This document shows positions 1 through 9,458 of a stretch of DNA of 64,000 nucleotides, piece after piece. The translations under genes and the position numbers were made by a program. Numbering within the stretch: the stretch's first letter is position 1; each line of letters begins with the position of its first letter. Below the pieces are notes generated by a model. It did not search any database. It saw nothing but the letters and a program-made list of their open reading frames with translations, and was not told where the DNA came from. The stretch is from Pseudomonas sp. SJZ074 (GTDB lineage: Bacteria > Pseudomonadota > Gammaproteobacteria > Pseudomonadales > Pseudomonadaceae): the NCBI RefSeq assembly GCF_007828215.1, contig NZ_VIUE01000007.1, positions 1 to 64,000 on the forward strand, in the 5' to 3' direction.

Positions 1-46
1 GATGGTAGTGTGGGGTTTCCCCATGTGAGAGTAGGTCATCGTCAAG
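1..46 (+). rRNA. rrf: 5S ribosomal RNA, 3' end (cut by window start)
   Basis: The first 46 bases match the 3' end of the complete 5S gene at 153-271, including the GGTCATCGTCAAG closing arm. The 5' part and presumably the 23S gene lie upstream of the window. It is the first of two tandem 5S copies. Confidence 0.88.
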
Positions 47-56
47 ATTAAATTCC

Positions 57-95
57 GAAACCCCTATCTGCTGATGCAGGTAGGGGTTTTGTTTT
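57..95 (+). terminator. Hairpin with T tract between the two 5S genes
   Basis: An inverted repeat (AACCCCTATCTGC / GCAGGTAGGGGTT, four-base loop) is followed by a T-rich run. It looks like a rho-independent terminator or an RNA processing hairpin downstream of the first 5S copy. Confidence 0.7.
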
Positions 96-152
96 AGTAG
101 AAGTTATCGATTTTCACCGGCACGTTGCTGTTGGACGGGCTGGTCACAGAAT

Positions 153-271
153 TTCTTGACGACCATAGAGCGTTGGAACCACCTGATCCCATCCCGAACT
201 CAGCAGTGAAACGATGCATCGCCGATGGTAGTGTGGGGTTTCCCCATGTGAGAGTAGGTCATCGTCAAGAT
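153..271 (+). rRNA. rrf: 5S ribosomal RNA, second tandem copy
   Basis: A complete Pseudomonas-type 5S gene. The 5' arm TCTTGACGACC pairs with the 3' arm GGTCATCGTCAAGA, and the conserved core CCTGATCCCATCCCGAACTC lies between. The length near 119 nt is normal. It sits about 100 bp after the first 5S copy, so this rRNA operon has a duplicated 5S, a known variation in pseudomonads. Exact ends may shift by 1-2 bases. Confidence 0.92.
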
Positions 272-280
272 TGAATTCCC

Positions 281-317
281 AAAACCCCTGTCTGCTGACG
301 CAGACAGGGTTTTTTTC
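281..317 (+). terminator. Rho-independent terminator of the rRNA operon
   Basis: The stem (ACCCCTGTCTGC / GCAGACAGGGT) is followed by a run of T, directly after the second 5S gene. It resembles the hairpin after the first copy, consistent with duplication of a 5S plus terminator unit. Confidence 0.85.
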
Positions 318-465
318 GTTTTGGGCCGGTAATCGGATCTTGCCCCTCATTTGCTGTCGACACTCCGGCAAACCCCGGGGCCGTTGCTATGCTGTGAGTG
401 TCGGGGGACTGACGAAAAACCGAACCCGCGACACCAATGCGTCACTGGTCATGGGGATTCCAATA

Positions 466-1101
466 ATGAAAAACCCTTATGCTCCCGGTTTCTGGTGCGC
501 CATCGCGGCCTTGGTGCTGCTTTCGGCGACTTATTTTTATGGTGTCATGCTGACTCACCAGATCGAAAAAGCGCTGATATTCCTGGACAGTGCCTCTGCG
601 CTGATCGGCGTGATATCCATCGCCGTGGTTGCCTGGGCGTCACTGCAAGGGCAACGCATCAAGAAAAAACATCTCGGACAAGGCAAAACCCTGGTGCTGA
701 TCTGGGATACCAAGGTTGCATTGAGAAGGGTCGAAACAGTGTTCGACCGTTATTTCTGGGGCAGCTACTGGCAGCCTGGTCGCACTTTCCAGGAGGTCAT
801 GGGCGAACTCACGGGCACTCCGTTGGAAAAAAGCCTCGAGGCCCTGAAAATCCAATGTGCCGCTTTGGACAAGCAAGTCGCCCAGGATGGCTGGCATTGG
901 CTCAACAATGCCCGCGAGCTGTGCGATGTTGCCAATGCCATGGCCCGCGAACGTTATCAACTGGACTTCTGTGACCCTCGTGCAGAGTCATCCGGCGCAG
1001 CGGTCATCAATCGCGATTTCGAGGTGTTGGTGTACACCTGGACGGCGCGGCTCAGGACATTCGATCATCAATTGGACGAAATCGAAGTCCAATATTCGTA
1101 G
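466..1101 (+). CDS. Small membrane protein of unknown function
   Basis: This predicted 211-residue protein was not recognised. It begins MKNPYAPGFW and has two likely membrane helices (about residues 6-27 and 40-58), followed by a basic segment and a mostly helical cytoplasmic domain rich in Trp and Glu. I chose the ATG at 466 because GGGG lies about 9 bases upstream; an ATG 15 bases upstream is also in frame. The longer open frame back to 271 would overlap the rRNA operon terminator and is not credible. It stands alone between the rRNA operon and a DUF945 gene. No function is proposed. Confidence 0.65.
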   Translation: MKNPYAPGFWCAIAALVLLSATYFYGVMLTHQIEKALIFLDSASALIGVISIAVVAWASLQGQRIKKKHLGQGKTLVLIWDTKVALRRVETVFDRYFWGSYWQPGRTFQEVMGELTGTPLEKSLEALKIQCAALDKQVAQDGWHWLNNARELCDVANAMARERYQLDFCDPRAESSGAAVINRDFEVLVYTWTARLRTFDHQLDEIEVQYS

Positions 1102-1259
1102 ACCACCTCTCAAGAATTTGCTTTTCCCCCTTTAAACATTGGGCCCACAAGGGCGCCTGATGATAATCTCCACCCCCACTCTACGGCGTCAAGCCACACC
1201 CTTCGCGGGTCAGGGAAGACGACGGCTTTTTTCAACCATGGATATCGTTCGGGTCACTT

Positions 1260-2765
1260 ATGAATAAATCGGCAAGCGTACTCTTGGGAATCGTTGTAGC
1301 GATCGGAGCCGTCAGTGCGGGCGGCGCTTGGTACACCGGAACCAAGCTTGAGGGCGTGCTGCAAACTGCCATTGCCGAAAGTAACAAGCAGATGGTGACT
1401 GCTTTGGCCGGCTCCAACAGCTCGTCCTCCATCGAGCTGGTTTCGCTGGATCGTGGGATCTTCAGCAGCACCGCCCATTATCGCCTCAAGGGTGAAGGCG
1501 ACATGTTTGGTGGCGAAGCGGTCGAGCTGCTGGTCGTGGACAACATCGAACACGGCCCGCTGCCTTTTTCCCGTCTGATGACCCTCAAATGGCTGCCGGT
1601 CATGGCTACCAGCCACACCGAAATCGAGCGGACTCCGCTGACCGAAAAATGGTTCGCCGCCGCCAAGGATAAATCGCCGCTCAAAGGCGTGTTCAACCTG
1701 GGCTACGACCAATCGGTCAACGGCACGTTGGAGTTGCTGCCTCTGGACGCCAAGCTGGATGAGCAGTCCCAAGTCGTATTCTCCGGTTTGAAACTCGACC
1801 TGGCCGCCAATGCCCAGGCCCAGAAGATCAAGGCCGACGGCTACATGGACAGCCTGAAGCTGACCAGCGTCGCGGAAGATCAGAGCCCGGTACTGGTTGA
1901 GCTGAATGGCCTGACCCTTGCCAGCAACTTGAGCAAGAGCAGCTACGGCTACTACATGGGCGATAACGCCCTGATTCTGAGCAACATCAAGGCCAGCTTC
2001 GGCGAGCAGAAGTCGGTGGTGGGCCTGAAGAATATCGAGATGAAGAACAGCAGTACCGAAAGCGGTACCAGCGCTTCGGGGCGTGCCGATTACAAGATCG
2101 GTGAGTTGTCATTCAACGATAAGACCATTGGCGCCGTGCAAATGGCGATCAGCGCGAAGAATCTCGACATCCCCGCCACCATGTCGCTGATGCAGGTTTA
2201 CCAAGCCAAGCTGCAGCCCTATGAAAAAGCCGCCGCCGAAGCCGCGGAAGCTGGCGAGCCTGCTCCAGAGCTGAACCTGACCGAGGCCGAAGAGGCTCAG
2301 GTCAAGGCCGATCTGGAAAAACTCCTGGCCGCTGGCCCGCAGATAGCGTTGGAGAATCTGTCGTTCAGTACCGCCAGCGGTGAAAGCCGTGCGAGCCTGG
2401 TCGTCGATCTGGCCAAGCCGCAATCGATGGACCTGCCGCCCGATGAGCTCGGTCGTCAGTTGCTTGCCTTGCTGGAATTCAACGTAAAAGTGTCCAAGCC
2501 GATGCTGGTGGACCTGGCGACCGTGCAAGCCCAGATGGAAGGCCAGACCGACGTCAAGCTGATCGCGGATCAGGCCCTGGCCACCAGCGATATGTTCAGC
2601 GCCATGGCAGTGGGTATGCAGTTGGCGACCCTGGAAGGCAACGACGTGGTAACCAAGCTGCGCTATGCCAACAATCAGGTTGATTTCAACGGTAAGAAAA
2701 TGACGGTCGAAGAATTCACCGCGTTTGTGATGAACCAGATGGGTGGTGGCGTCGCCGCTCAATAA
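1260..2765 (+). CDS. YdgA family protein (DUF945)
   Basis: This 501-residue protein begins with a short basic N terminus and one hydrophobic segment (residues 6-25) that acts as a signal anchor, so most of it should lie in the periplasm. The long, repetitive, beta-rich body resembles the DUF945/YdgA family, widespread in gammaproteobacteria and of unsettled function. An Ala/Glu-rich stretch (about residues 320-360) looks helical. The gene is monocistronic and followed by a clear terminator. The family call comes from overall composition and the N-terminal pattern, not from a catalytic motif. Confidence 0.75.
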   Translation: MNKSASVLLGIVVAIGAVSAGGAWYTGTKLEGVLQTAIAESNKQMVTALAGSNSSSSIELVSLDRGIFSSTAHYRLKGEGDMFGGEAVELLVVDNIEHGPLPFSRLMTLKWLPVMATSHTEIERTPLTEKWFAAAKDKSPLKGVFNLGYDQSVNGTLELLPLDAKLDEQSQVVFSGLKLDLAANAQAQKIKADGYMDSLKLTSVAEDQSPVLVELNGLTLASNLSKSSYGYYMGDNALILSNIKASFGEQKSVVGLKNIEMKNSSTESGTSASGRADYKIGELSFNDKTIGAVQMAISAKNLDIPATMSLMQVYQAKLQPYEKAAAEAAEAGEPAPELNLTEAEEAQVKADLEKLLAAGPQIALENLSFSTASGESRASLVVDLAKPQSMDLPPDELGRQLLALLEFNVKVSKPMLVDLATVQAQMEGQTDVKLIADQALATSDMFSAMAVGMQLATLEGNDVVTKLRYANNQVDFNGKKMTVEEFTAFVMNQMGGGVAAQ

Positions 2766-2782
2766 CCTCAGCAACATCCAGG

Positions 2783-2818
2783 ACCGGTCCGTGCCTTGCG
2801 CACGGGCCGGTTTTTTTT
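2783..2818 (+). terminator. Rho-independent terminator after the YdgA-like gene
   Basis: GC-rich arms (ACCGGTCCGTG / CACGGGCCGGT) with a short loop are followed by eight T residues, starting about 18 bases after the stop codon. Confidence 0.88.
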
Positions 2819-2999
2819 CGCCTTCGGATCAGGGCTGAATCTGTATCGATTCTGAAGAATTGTGGCGTTCTCGAAAATGCCCGGCCCCGCAATGCAAGAC
2901 TAGGCCCATTAGAGCTTGGCTGGATTCCTTTGATCCGGCTTCCTGTTTGATGGGCAAGGGGGCACTGCGACCCGGCTGGCCATGTAAGGATGCTGACGA

Positions 3000-5480
3000 A
3001 TGCCGCGTACTGTGGGTCCCTTTTTTCAATGCGGTTTGCGCCCATTGTTTGGCGTCGTGTTGTGCAGCCAGTTGTACTGGCCGGCCTTCGCATTCGCTGA
3101 TACCGCTTATGATCAGATGGTGCTCGACGCCCGTGCCGGTCATTACACGCCTGCGTTGACCCTGTTGCGTCAGCTACCTGCCGAACAAGCCAGTACCGCC
3201 CAGATCAGTGATTATCTGCAGATCGCCAGTTGGGCCGGCCTTGATACCGAGGTGGTAAAGGTCTACGAAACCCAGGGGCGCCATCGCAACCTGCCGGTTC
3301 AGGCGCTGAGCGCAACGGCTCGTGCCTACCGCAACCTCAAGCGTTGGGATTCGGCCGCCGCGCTGTATCGCCAGGCGCTACTGATCGATCCCCAGAACCC
3401 GGACCTGCAACTCGGCCTGGCCTTGACCCAGGCCGATGCCGGCAAGCCTGATGAAGCCGTCAATCGCGCAAGGGCCATGGTCGCCGCGAAGCCGGAAGAC
3501 CCGACGCGTCGGATGGCTTTGGGCTATGCCTTGACCCGTGCCAACAACCCTCACGAAGCGCTGTTCGAATACGACCAGGCGTTCTCTCGCGCTGGCAGCA
3601 GGCCCGAAATCGCCAGGGAATACATCAATGCCCTGCAGCGTGCCCGCCTGCCGGAGCCGGCATTGCGCCTGGCCCGTCTGCAGCCGGGTCTGATTGACCG
3701 TGGCGTGCAGCGGCGCCTGGAAGGCGACGTGGCAGCCGAGCGGGTTCGCCTGGCGGACATGGCCAGCCGCAGCGAAAAGGAACGCTTCGTCATCGCTGAT
3801 CGTGCCCTGGCCGATTACGATAAGTTGCTCGCCAGCTGGACCCCGGTGGCCGAGGCCCATGATGACGTACTCCGCTGGCGAATTGACCGCATGGGCGCGC
3901 TCAACGCCCGGGCGCGACGGGCGGAAGTGATCGCCGAGTACCAGAAATTGATCGCCGAAGGTGTGAGTATTCCCACCTATGCCTTGCGTTGGGTGGCGTC
4001 CTCCTACCTGGAGCAGCGTGAGCCGGAGATCGCCGTCGACCTGTACCGGCGGGTGTTGAGCGCACCGGACGCCGATGTCGCGGATCGCTTCGAAGACAGT
4101 ACCGCGCTTTATTACGCGTTGCTGGAAAGCGACAGATCCGAAGAGGCCCGGGCCTGGGCCGAAGACCTGGCGAAGTCCCAGCGTCCACGGGTCGAGCTCA
4201 AGGGCTTGCCAATCGGCAACCCCAACGACGAATGGATGGACGCCCAACTGCTCGCCGCCCAGTCCGGCACCTATGGTGCCGATCTGCCTACCGCCGAAGC
4301 GCGTCTGGAAGCCCTGATCAACCAAGGGCCTGGCAATATCGGCCTGCGGCTGGCCCAGGCCGATCTGTATCAGGCCCGGGATTGGCCGCGACGTTCGGAA
4401 AACCTGCTCAAGGAAGTCGAGGCGACCACCCCGCGCAGTCGGGACCTGGAAGTCGCCCAGGCCCGCGCCGCCATGGATTTACAGGAATGGCGGCAGTTGG
4501 ATGCGCTGACCGACGATGTCATTGCTCGTTACCCGGAAAACGCCCACGTCAAACGCTTGCAACGCCAGCGCGACGTGCACGACATGGCTGAGCTGCGCAT
4601 CGAGGCCTACACCGGCAAAAGTTATGGCGGCGGCAACGGCGATGCCGGTGCGGTCACTGGCAGCCGGGACTTCGGTATCGAAACGTTGCTCTATAGCCCA
4701 CCCATCGACGAGGACTGGCGGTTGTTCGGCGGCGTCGGCTACGCCACGGGCGACTTCGAGGAAGGCACCGGCCATCATCGTTGGCAGCGCCTGGGTGTGG
4801 AGCGCCGCAGCCGCGACATGACCCTGGAGGCGGAAGTCTCCAATCATGTCTATGGCTCCGGTGACAAACAGGGCGCGCGCGTGGCGTTGGCCCGGGATAT
4901 CGATGATCACTGGCAGTACGGCGGCAGCCTGGATTACCTCTCGGCCAACACGCCGCTGCGTGCCCTCAACAGCGGCATTCGCGCCAATGGCGGCAGCGGT
5001 TTCATCCGCTGGCGAGCCCATGAAAGCCGCGAGTGGCGATTGACGTTCAGCCCGTCCCATTTCAGCGATGGCAACAACCGTCTCGAGACCTTGCTGACCG
5101 GTCGCGAAGGTCTCTACAGCACACCGCGCCTGCAGGTGGAAATGGGTCTGGAGGTCGCGGCCAGTCGCAACAGTGGCTCCAACGAAGTGCCCTATTTCAA
5201 CCCCAAGTCGGACCTCGGCGTCATGCCGACCGTCACGGCCAACCATGTGTTGTATCGCCGTTATGAAACCGCATGGAGCCAGCAATTCCAGGTCGGTGCC
5301 GGCAGCTACAGCCAGCGCGACTACGGCACCGGCGCCATGGGACTGCTCGGTTACGGCCAGCGCTTCCTCTGGAACGACGTGCTCGAGACGGGCGCTACGC
5401 TGAGCTGGCTCAACCGCCCTTACGACGGCGATCGTGAAAGCGATCTGCGCCTGCTTGTCGACCTCACCTACCGCTTCTAG
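3000..5480 (+). CDS. pgaA: PgaA, poly-beta-1,6-N-acetyl-D-glucosamine export porin
   Basis: The 826-residue protein has a signal-peptide-like N terminus ending near the AFA/DT junction (about residue 34), then TPR-type helical repeats (about 40-520), then a beta-barrel domain (about 530-826) with alternating aromatic residues and a terminal Phe typical of outer-membrane proteins. This is the PgaA architecture: the TPR region guides PNAG polymer in the periplasm and the barrel exports it. It is the first gene of pgaABCD; pgaB begins 13 bases after its stop. Length and order match the family. The ATG at 3000 is preferred because it gives a usable signal peptide. Confidence 0.93.
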   Translation: MPRTVGPFFQCGLRPLFGVVLCSQLYWPAFAFADTAYDQMVLDARAGHYTPALTLLRQLPAEQASTAQISDYLQIASWAGLDTEVVKVYETQGRHRNLPVQALSATARAYRNLKRWDSAAALYRQALLIDPQNPDLQLGLALTQADAGKPDEAVNRARAMVAAKPEDPTRRMALGYALTRANNPHEALFEYDQAFSRAGSRPEIAREYINALQRARLPEPALRLARLQPGLIDRGVQRRLEGDVAAERVRLADMASRSEKERFVIADRALADYDKLLASWTPVAEAHDDVLRWRIDRMGALNARARRAEVIAEYQKLIAEGVSIPTYALRWVASSYLEQREPEIAVDLYRRVLSAPDADVADRFEDSTALYYALLESDRSEEARAWAEDLAKSQRPRVELKGLPIGNPNDEWMDAQLLAAQSGTYGADLPTAEARLEALINQGPGNIGLRLAQADLYQARDWPRRSENLLKEVEATTPRSRDLEVAQARAAMDLQEWRQLDALTDDVIARYPENAHVKRLQRQRDVHDMAELRIEAYTGKSYGGGNGDAGAVTGSRDFGIETLLYSPPIDEDWRLFGGVGYATGDFEEGTGHHRWQRLGVERRSRDMTLEAEVSNHVYGSGDKQGARVALARDIDDHWQYGGSLDYLSANTPLRALNSGIRANGGSGFIRWRAHESREWRLTFSPSHFSDGNNRLETLLTGREGLYSTPRLQVEMGLEVAASRNSGSNEVPYFNPKSDLGVMPTVTANHVLYRRYETAWSQQFQVGAGSYSQRDYGTGAMGLLGYGQRFLWNDVLETGATLSWLNRPYDGDRESDLRLLVDLTYRF

Positions 5481-5492
5481 AAGAGTTTGAAG

Positions 5493-7490
5493 ATGCCCGT
5501 CATTTTGCGATTCATCCTGCTGCTGGGGGTCTTGCTGATCAGCGCGTGTGCCCAGCAGGCCCCGGCGTTCACGCCGCCCTCGCAACGGCCACTGGCGGCC
5601 AACGACGAGCCGTGGCCGAAGAACCATGTGCTCGGCATCGCCTATCATGACGTCGAGGACCTGGATCCGGACCAGGCGCTGGTGGCCGTGCGCACTGAAC
5701 GACTGATCGAACAACTGGCGTGGCTGCGGGAAAACAACTATCAGCCGGTTACCGTGGACCAGATCATCCACGCCCGTAACGGCGGCCCCGAGCTGCCGCC
5801 GCGTGCGGTGCTGCTGAGCTTCGACGACGGCTATGCGAGTTTCTACACCCGGGTCATGCCGATCCTGCGAGCTTATAACTGGCCGGCGATCCTGGCGCCG
5901 GTGGGCAGTTGGATCGATACGCCACTGAACCAACCGGTGGATTTCGCCGGGGTGCCGCGCAAGCGTTCCGAGTTCCTGACCTGGGAGCAGATTCGCGAAG
6001 TGTCGAAATCGGGTCTGGTGGAAATCGCTGCCCACACCGACGCCAATCACAAAGGCGTACTCGCCAACCCGCAAGGCAACCAGCAACCCGCGGCCACCAC
6101 CCGGCGCTACGATCCCGCTACCGGTCGCTATGAAACCGAGGCCGACTTCCAGGCTCGCCTGCGCAAGGATGTGGCGTCGATCTCGGAGAAAATCCGCAAG
6201 GTCACCGGCTACCGTCCGCGAATCTGGGTATGGCCATACGGGGAAGCCGATGGCACCGCGCTGCAGGTGATCGACAGCGAGGGTTATAAAATGGCCCTGA
6301 CCCTGGAGGACGGCCTCGACAGCCTCGATAACCTGATGAGCGGGCCGCGGTTTTTGGTGGCCTCCGATCCGGACGGCGCACATTTCGCCGAAAGCATCGT
6401 GTCTGTACAGACGATGGATCCGATGCGCGTGGTCCATGTCGACCTGGATTACGTCTACGACCCGGACCCCGTGCAGCAGGAAGCCAACGTCGGCAAATTG
6501 ATCCAGCGCATCTATGACCTGGGCGCCAACACGGTATTCCTGCAGGCGTTCGCCGATCCGAAAGGCGATGGCCTGGTGCATTCGCTGTACTTTCCCAATC
6601 GTCATCTGCCGGTACGGGCCGATCTGTTCGACCGGGTGGCGTGGCAGTTGCGCACGCGGGCCAATGCCAAGGTCTATGCCTGGATGCCGGTGCTCAGTTT
6701 TGCCCTGGATGCGAAGCTGCCGCGCGTACAGCGCTGGGATCCGGCAACCGGCAAGACCGGCATTGCCCCAGACCAATATGTGCGCCTGTCACCGTTCGAT
6801 CCGACCGTGCGCAAGGTCATCGGCGAGATCTATGAGGACCTGGCGCGGATGAGTTCGGTGGACGGCGTTCTGTACCACGACGATGCGGTGTTTTCCGACT
6901 TCGAGGATGCCGGCCCCGCCGCCCTCAAAGTCTATGCGGCCAACGGCCTGCCGACGTCCATCGCGGCGCTGCGCGAAGACCCGGCAGCGATGCAACGCTG
7001 GACCCGCTTCAAGAGCCGTTACCTGATCGATTTCACCCGTGAACTCACCGCCAAGGTCCAGGCGATTCGTGGCCCGCAGGTGCTGACAGCGCGCAATATC
7101 TTTGCCGAACCGATGCTCAACCCAGAAAGCGAAGCCTGGTTCGCCCAGAACCTCGATGACTTCCTCGGCGCTTATGACTGGACGGCACCGATGGCCATGC
7201 CGTTGATGGAGAAACAGACTCGCGCGCAGTCCGGCCCGTGGCTGGAGCGCCTGGTACAGACCGTCAAGGCCCGCCCCGGCGCCCTCAAGCGCACGGTGTT
7301 CGAGTTGCAGGCCCGTGACTGGGACAGTGAGCCGGTCAGCGATATCGAGGGTGAACAACTGGCTGATTGGATGGGACGCCTCAAACGTCAGGGCGTGACC
7401 AGTTTCGGCTACTACCCGGACAACTTCATCGAAGACCAGCCGGCGGTGAAAACCGTGCGGCCGGCGCTCTCCAACAAGTGGAATCCTTGA
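5493..7490 (+). CDS. pgaB: PgaB, PNAG N-deacetylase lipoprotein
   Basis: This 665-residue protein has a lipobox (LISAC, Cys19), so it should be an outer-membrane lipoprotein. The N-terminal carbohydrate esterase 4 domain shows YHDVED (51-56), SFDDGY with Asp111/Asp112, and HTDANH (His181, His186), the expected metal and catalytic positions. The C-terminal domain (from about residue 305, [10 protein letters not shown], through YHDDAVFSD) is the glycoside-hydrolase-like PgaB domain. It partly deacetylates PNAG, which is needed for export through PgaA. The ATG at 5493 with AAGAG upstream is favoured over a TTG six bases earlier. pgaC follows after one base. Confidence 0.93.
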   Translation: MPVILRFILLLGVLLISACAQQAPAFTPPSQRPLAANDEPWPKNHVLGIAYHDVEDLDPDQALVAVRTERLIEQLAWLRENNYQPVTVDQIIHARNGGPELPPRAVLLSFDDGYASFYTRVMPILRAYNWPAILAPVGSWIDTPLNQPVDFAGVPRKRSEFLTWEQIREVSKSGLVEIAAHTDANHKGVLANPQGNQQPAATTRRYDPATGRYETEADFQARLRKDVASISEKIRKVTGYRPRIWVWPYGEADGTALQVIDSEGYKMALTLEDGLDSLDNLMSGPRFLVASDPDGAHFAESIVSVQTMDPMRVVHVDLDYVYDPDPVQQEANVGKLIQRIYDLGANTVFLQAFADPKGDGLVHSLYFPNRHLPVRADLFDRVAWQLRTRANAKVYAWMPVLSFALDAKLPRVQRWDPATGKTGIAPDQYVRLSPFDPTVRKVIGEIYEDLARMSSVDGVLYHDDAVFSDFEDAGPAALKVYAANGLPTSIAALREDPAAMQRWTRFKSRYLIDFTRELTAKVQAIRGPQVLTARNIFAEPMLNPESEAWFAQNLDDFLGAYDWTAPMAMPLMEKQTRAQSGPWLERLVQTVKARPGALKRTVFELQARDWDSEPVSDIEGEQLADWMGRLKRQGVTSFGYYPDNFIEDQPAVKTVRPALSNKWNP

Positions 7491-7491
7491 C

Positions 7492-8844
7492 ATGCTCGAC
7501 AGACTGCTCGCCCTGCTGGTGCTGGCGATCGTCCTTGGGGTGCCCCTGGGCCTGATCTTCCTGGTCACCGGGCAATTCCTGATGGACTTCGTGTTCTTCT
7601 ACCCGCTGTTCATGTCCGGCCTGTGGATTGCCGGTGGCCTGTATTTCTGGCTGCACTGGGAGCGCCACTGGCCGTGGAAGGACGACACCTTGCCACCGCC
7701 CCTGGCCGGTGAGCCGCTGATCAGCATCCTGGTGCCTTGCTTCAACGAGGGCGACAACGTCGCCGACACCATTCACGCAGCGCTGGGCCAGCATTACCCG
7801 AACATCGAAGTCATCGCCATCAACGATGGCTCCAAGGACAACACCGGCCAGGTCCTCGATCTGTTGGCGCTGGAGGATCCACGCCTGCGGGTGCTGCACC
7901 TGGCGGAGAACCAGGGCAAGGCCGTGGCCCTGCGCATGGGCGCCATCGCGGCCCGCAGCGAATACCTGGTGTGCATCGACGGCGATGCACTGCTGGCGCC
8001 CAATACCTGCGCCTATCTGGTCGCGCCGATGCTGGAGAACGCCCGTCTTGGCGCGGTGACTGGCAACCCACGTATCCGCACCCGCTCGACATTGGTGGGT
8101 CGGGTCCAGGTGGGCGAGTTTTCCTCGATCATCGGCTTGATCAAGCGCACTCAGCGAGTCTTCGGGCGGATCTTTACCGTCTCTGGCGTGATCGTCGCCT
8201 TCCGTCGCACGGCCCTGCACCGGGTCGGCTACTGGAGCCCGGACATGATCACCGAAGACATCGACATCAGCTGGAAGCTGCAACTGGACCACTGGAGCAT
8301 CTTCTACGAGCCCCGTGCGCTGTGCTGGATCCTCATGCCCGAAACCCTGCGTGGCCTGTGGCGGCAACGGCTGCGCTGGGCCCAGGGCGGTGCCGAGGTG
8401 CTGTTCAAGAATATCCGTGGCATCTGGCAATACCGCCATCGCTACCTGTGGCCGCTACTGTTCGAATATTGCCTGTCGACGGGGTGGGCGTTCACGTTCC
8501 TGCTGTCGGTGGCGTTCTGGGGCACGGGTAAATTCGTCGAGATGCCGGCGGCCATTGCGGTCGAGCATCTCATGCCGCCGGCTTTCACCGGGCTGTTGCT
8601 GGCGGTGGTGTGCCTGGTCCAGTTCGCGGTGAGCATCCTCATTGATCGGCGTTATGAAAAGGGCCTGTGGCACATCATGTTCTGGGTGGTCTGGTATCCG
8701 TTGGTGTTCTGGTTGATCAGCCTGTTCACCACCCTGGTGAGTTTTCCGAAAGTCTTGTTCGGGCAGCATCAGAAGCGTGCACGCTGGGTCAGCCCGGATC
8801 GGGGGATCAAACCGTTTGGTGAAGAAGAGGAGGTGATCCGATGA
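7492..8844 (+). CDS. pgaC: PgaC, processive PNAG synthase (GT2 glycosyltransferase)
   Basis: This 450-residue inner-membrane glycosyltransferase has two N-terminal membrane segments, a cytoplasmic GT2 domain and C-terminal membrane helices. Visible catalytic motifs are NDGSKDNT (nucleotide binding), DGD (Asp163-Asp165), TEDID, and the QxxRW signature of processive synthases (Gln292, Arg295, Trp296). It polymerises GlcNAc from UDP-GlcNAc. In E. coli the PgaC-PgaD pair is activated by cyclic di-GMP; whether that holds here is inference. It is tightly packed between pgaB and pgaD, overlapping pgaD by 4 bases. Confidence 0.95.
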   Translation: MLDRLLALLVLAIVLGVPLGLIFLVTGQFLMDFVFFYPLFMSGLWIAGGLYFWLHWERHWPWKDDTLPPPLAGEPLISILVPCFNEGDNVADTIHAALGQHYPNIEVIAINDGSKDNTGQVLDLLALEDPRLRVLHLAENQGKAVALRMGAIAARSEYLVCIDGDALLAPNTCAYLVAPMLENARLGAVTGNPRIRTRSTLVGRVQVGEFSSIIGLIKRTQRVFGRIFTVSGVIVAFRRTALHRVGYWSPDMITEDIDISWKLQLDHWSIFYEPRALCWILMPETLRGLWRQRLRWAQGGAEVLFKNIRGIWQYRHRYLWPLLFEYCLSTGWAFTFLLSVAFWGTGKFVEMPAAIAVEHLMPPAFTGLLLAVVCLVQFAVSILIDRRYEKGLWHIMFWVVWYPLVFWLISLFTTLVSFPKVLFGQHQKRARWVSPDRGIKPFGEEEEVIR

Positions 8845-9344
8845 AAATTATCAGGACCCGGCAAAGGCCTTTTCTGGTGCTCATCGATGTGTTCTTCACA
8901 GTGCTGGCATGGGTCGGGCTGCTGTACCTGCTGGTCAATGGGCTCTGGCCGTTGTTCGACAGCCATGCCGGGCCGCGCTTTGGCGGAACGTGGCTGGACA
9001 CCCTCGGGACGCTGCAGATCTATGGCTGGGTGGCGCTGGTCAACGCGTTCATCCTGATTGCCTGGGCGCGTTATCAGCAGCGCAAAAGCCAGAGTTTCGC
9101 CCAGCGTCGACTGCCGGCGCCGGTGGTTGATGACCAGGGTTTGAGCGACAGTTTCAAATTGACCGACGAGCGCCTGGACACTCTGCGCCGGCCTGGTTCC
9201 AAAGTCATCCACAACAACCAGGACGGTGACATCAGCCACGTGGTGCCGCACTTCCATGTGTTGAGCAAGGAATTGCCCCCGCCACCCCTGGCGCCGTTGG
9301 AGCAGGCACGGGTTATCAAGCTTCCGACCGATAATGCTGTGTAG
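8841..9344 (+). CDS. pgaD: PgaD, PNAG synthase accessory membrane protein
   Basis: This 167-residue protein has two membrane helices (about residues 15-35 and 57-75) and a charged, Pro-rich C terminus. Its position as the last pga gene, its ATGA overlap with pgaC and its size support PgaD. In E. coli PgaD binds cyclic di-GMP together with PgaC and stabilises the synthase. PgaD sequences vary widely, so the call rests mainly on synteny and topology. A REPIN begins 13 bases after the stop. Confidence 0.88.
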   Translation: MKIIRTRQRPFLVLIDVFFTVLAWVGLLYLLVNGLWPLFDSHAGPRFGGTWLDTLGTLQIYGWVALVNAFILIAWARYQQRKSQSFAQRRLPAPVVDDQGLSDSFKLTDERLDTLRRPGSKVIHNNQDGDISHVVPHFHVLSKELPPPPLAPLEQARVIKLPTDNAV

Positions 9345-9357
9345 AGGCTGCTGACGC

Positions 9358-9452
9358 GTTCGCGGGCAAGCCCGCTCCCACAGGAATTGATGTTGAACAC
9401 CAAGCTTGGAGACAACTCAGATCAATGTGGGAGCGGGCTTGCCCGCGAACGC
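9358..9452. repeat. REPIN (two inverted REP sequences)
   Basis: Two copies of the REP core (CGCGGGCAAGCCCGCTCCCACA and its inverse) face each other around a roughly 40 bp spacer. It lies between the convergent pgaD and Rieske/FAD gene ends, where it could also act as a bidirectional terminator or mRNA stabiliser. Confidence 0.9.
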
Positions 9453-9458
9453 GATGGG

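Noticed and set aside
4479..6776. A 765-codon open frame antisense to pgaA and pgaB
   Set aside because: It mirrors two clear coding genes in high-GC DNA, and its composition (many His, Gln, Arg) is typical of an antisense shadow.
9358..9452. A short CRISPR-like repeat array from recurring GTGGGAGC motifs
   Set aside because: The motifs occur as inverted pairs scattered through the window, which is REPIN structure; no regular spaced direct repeats or cas genes were seen.
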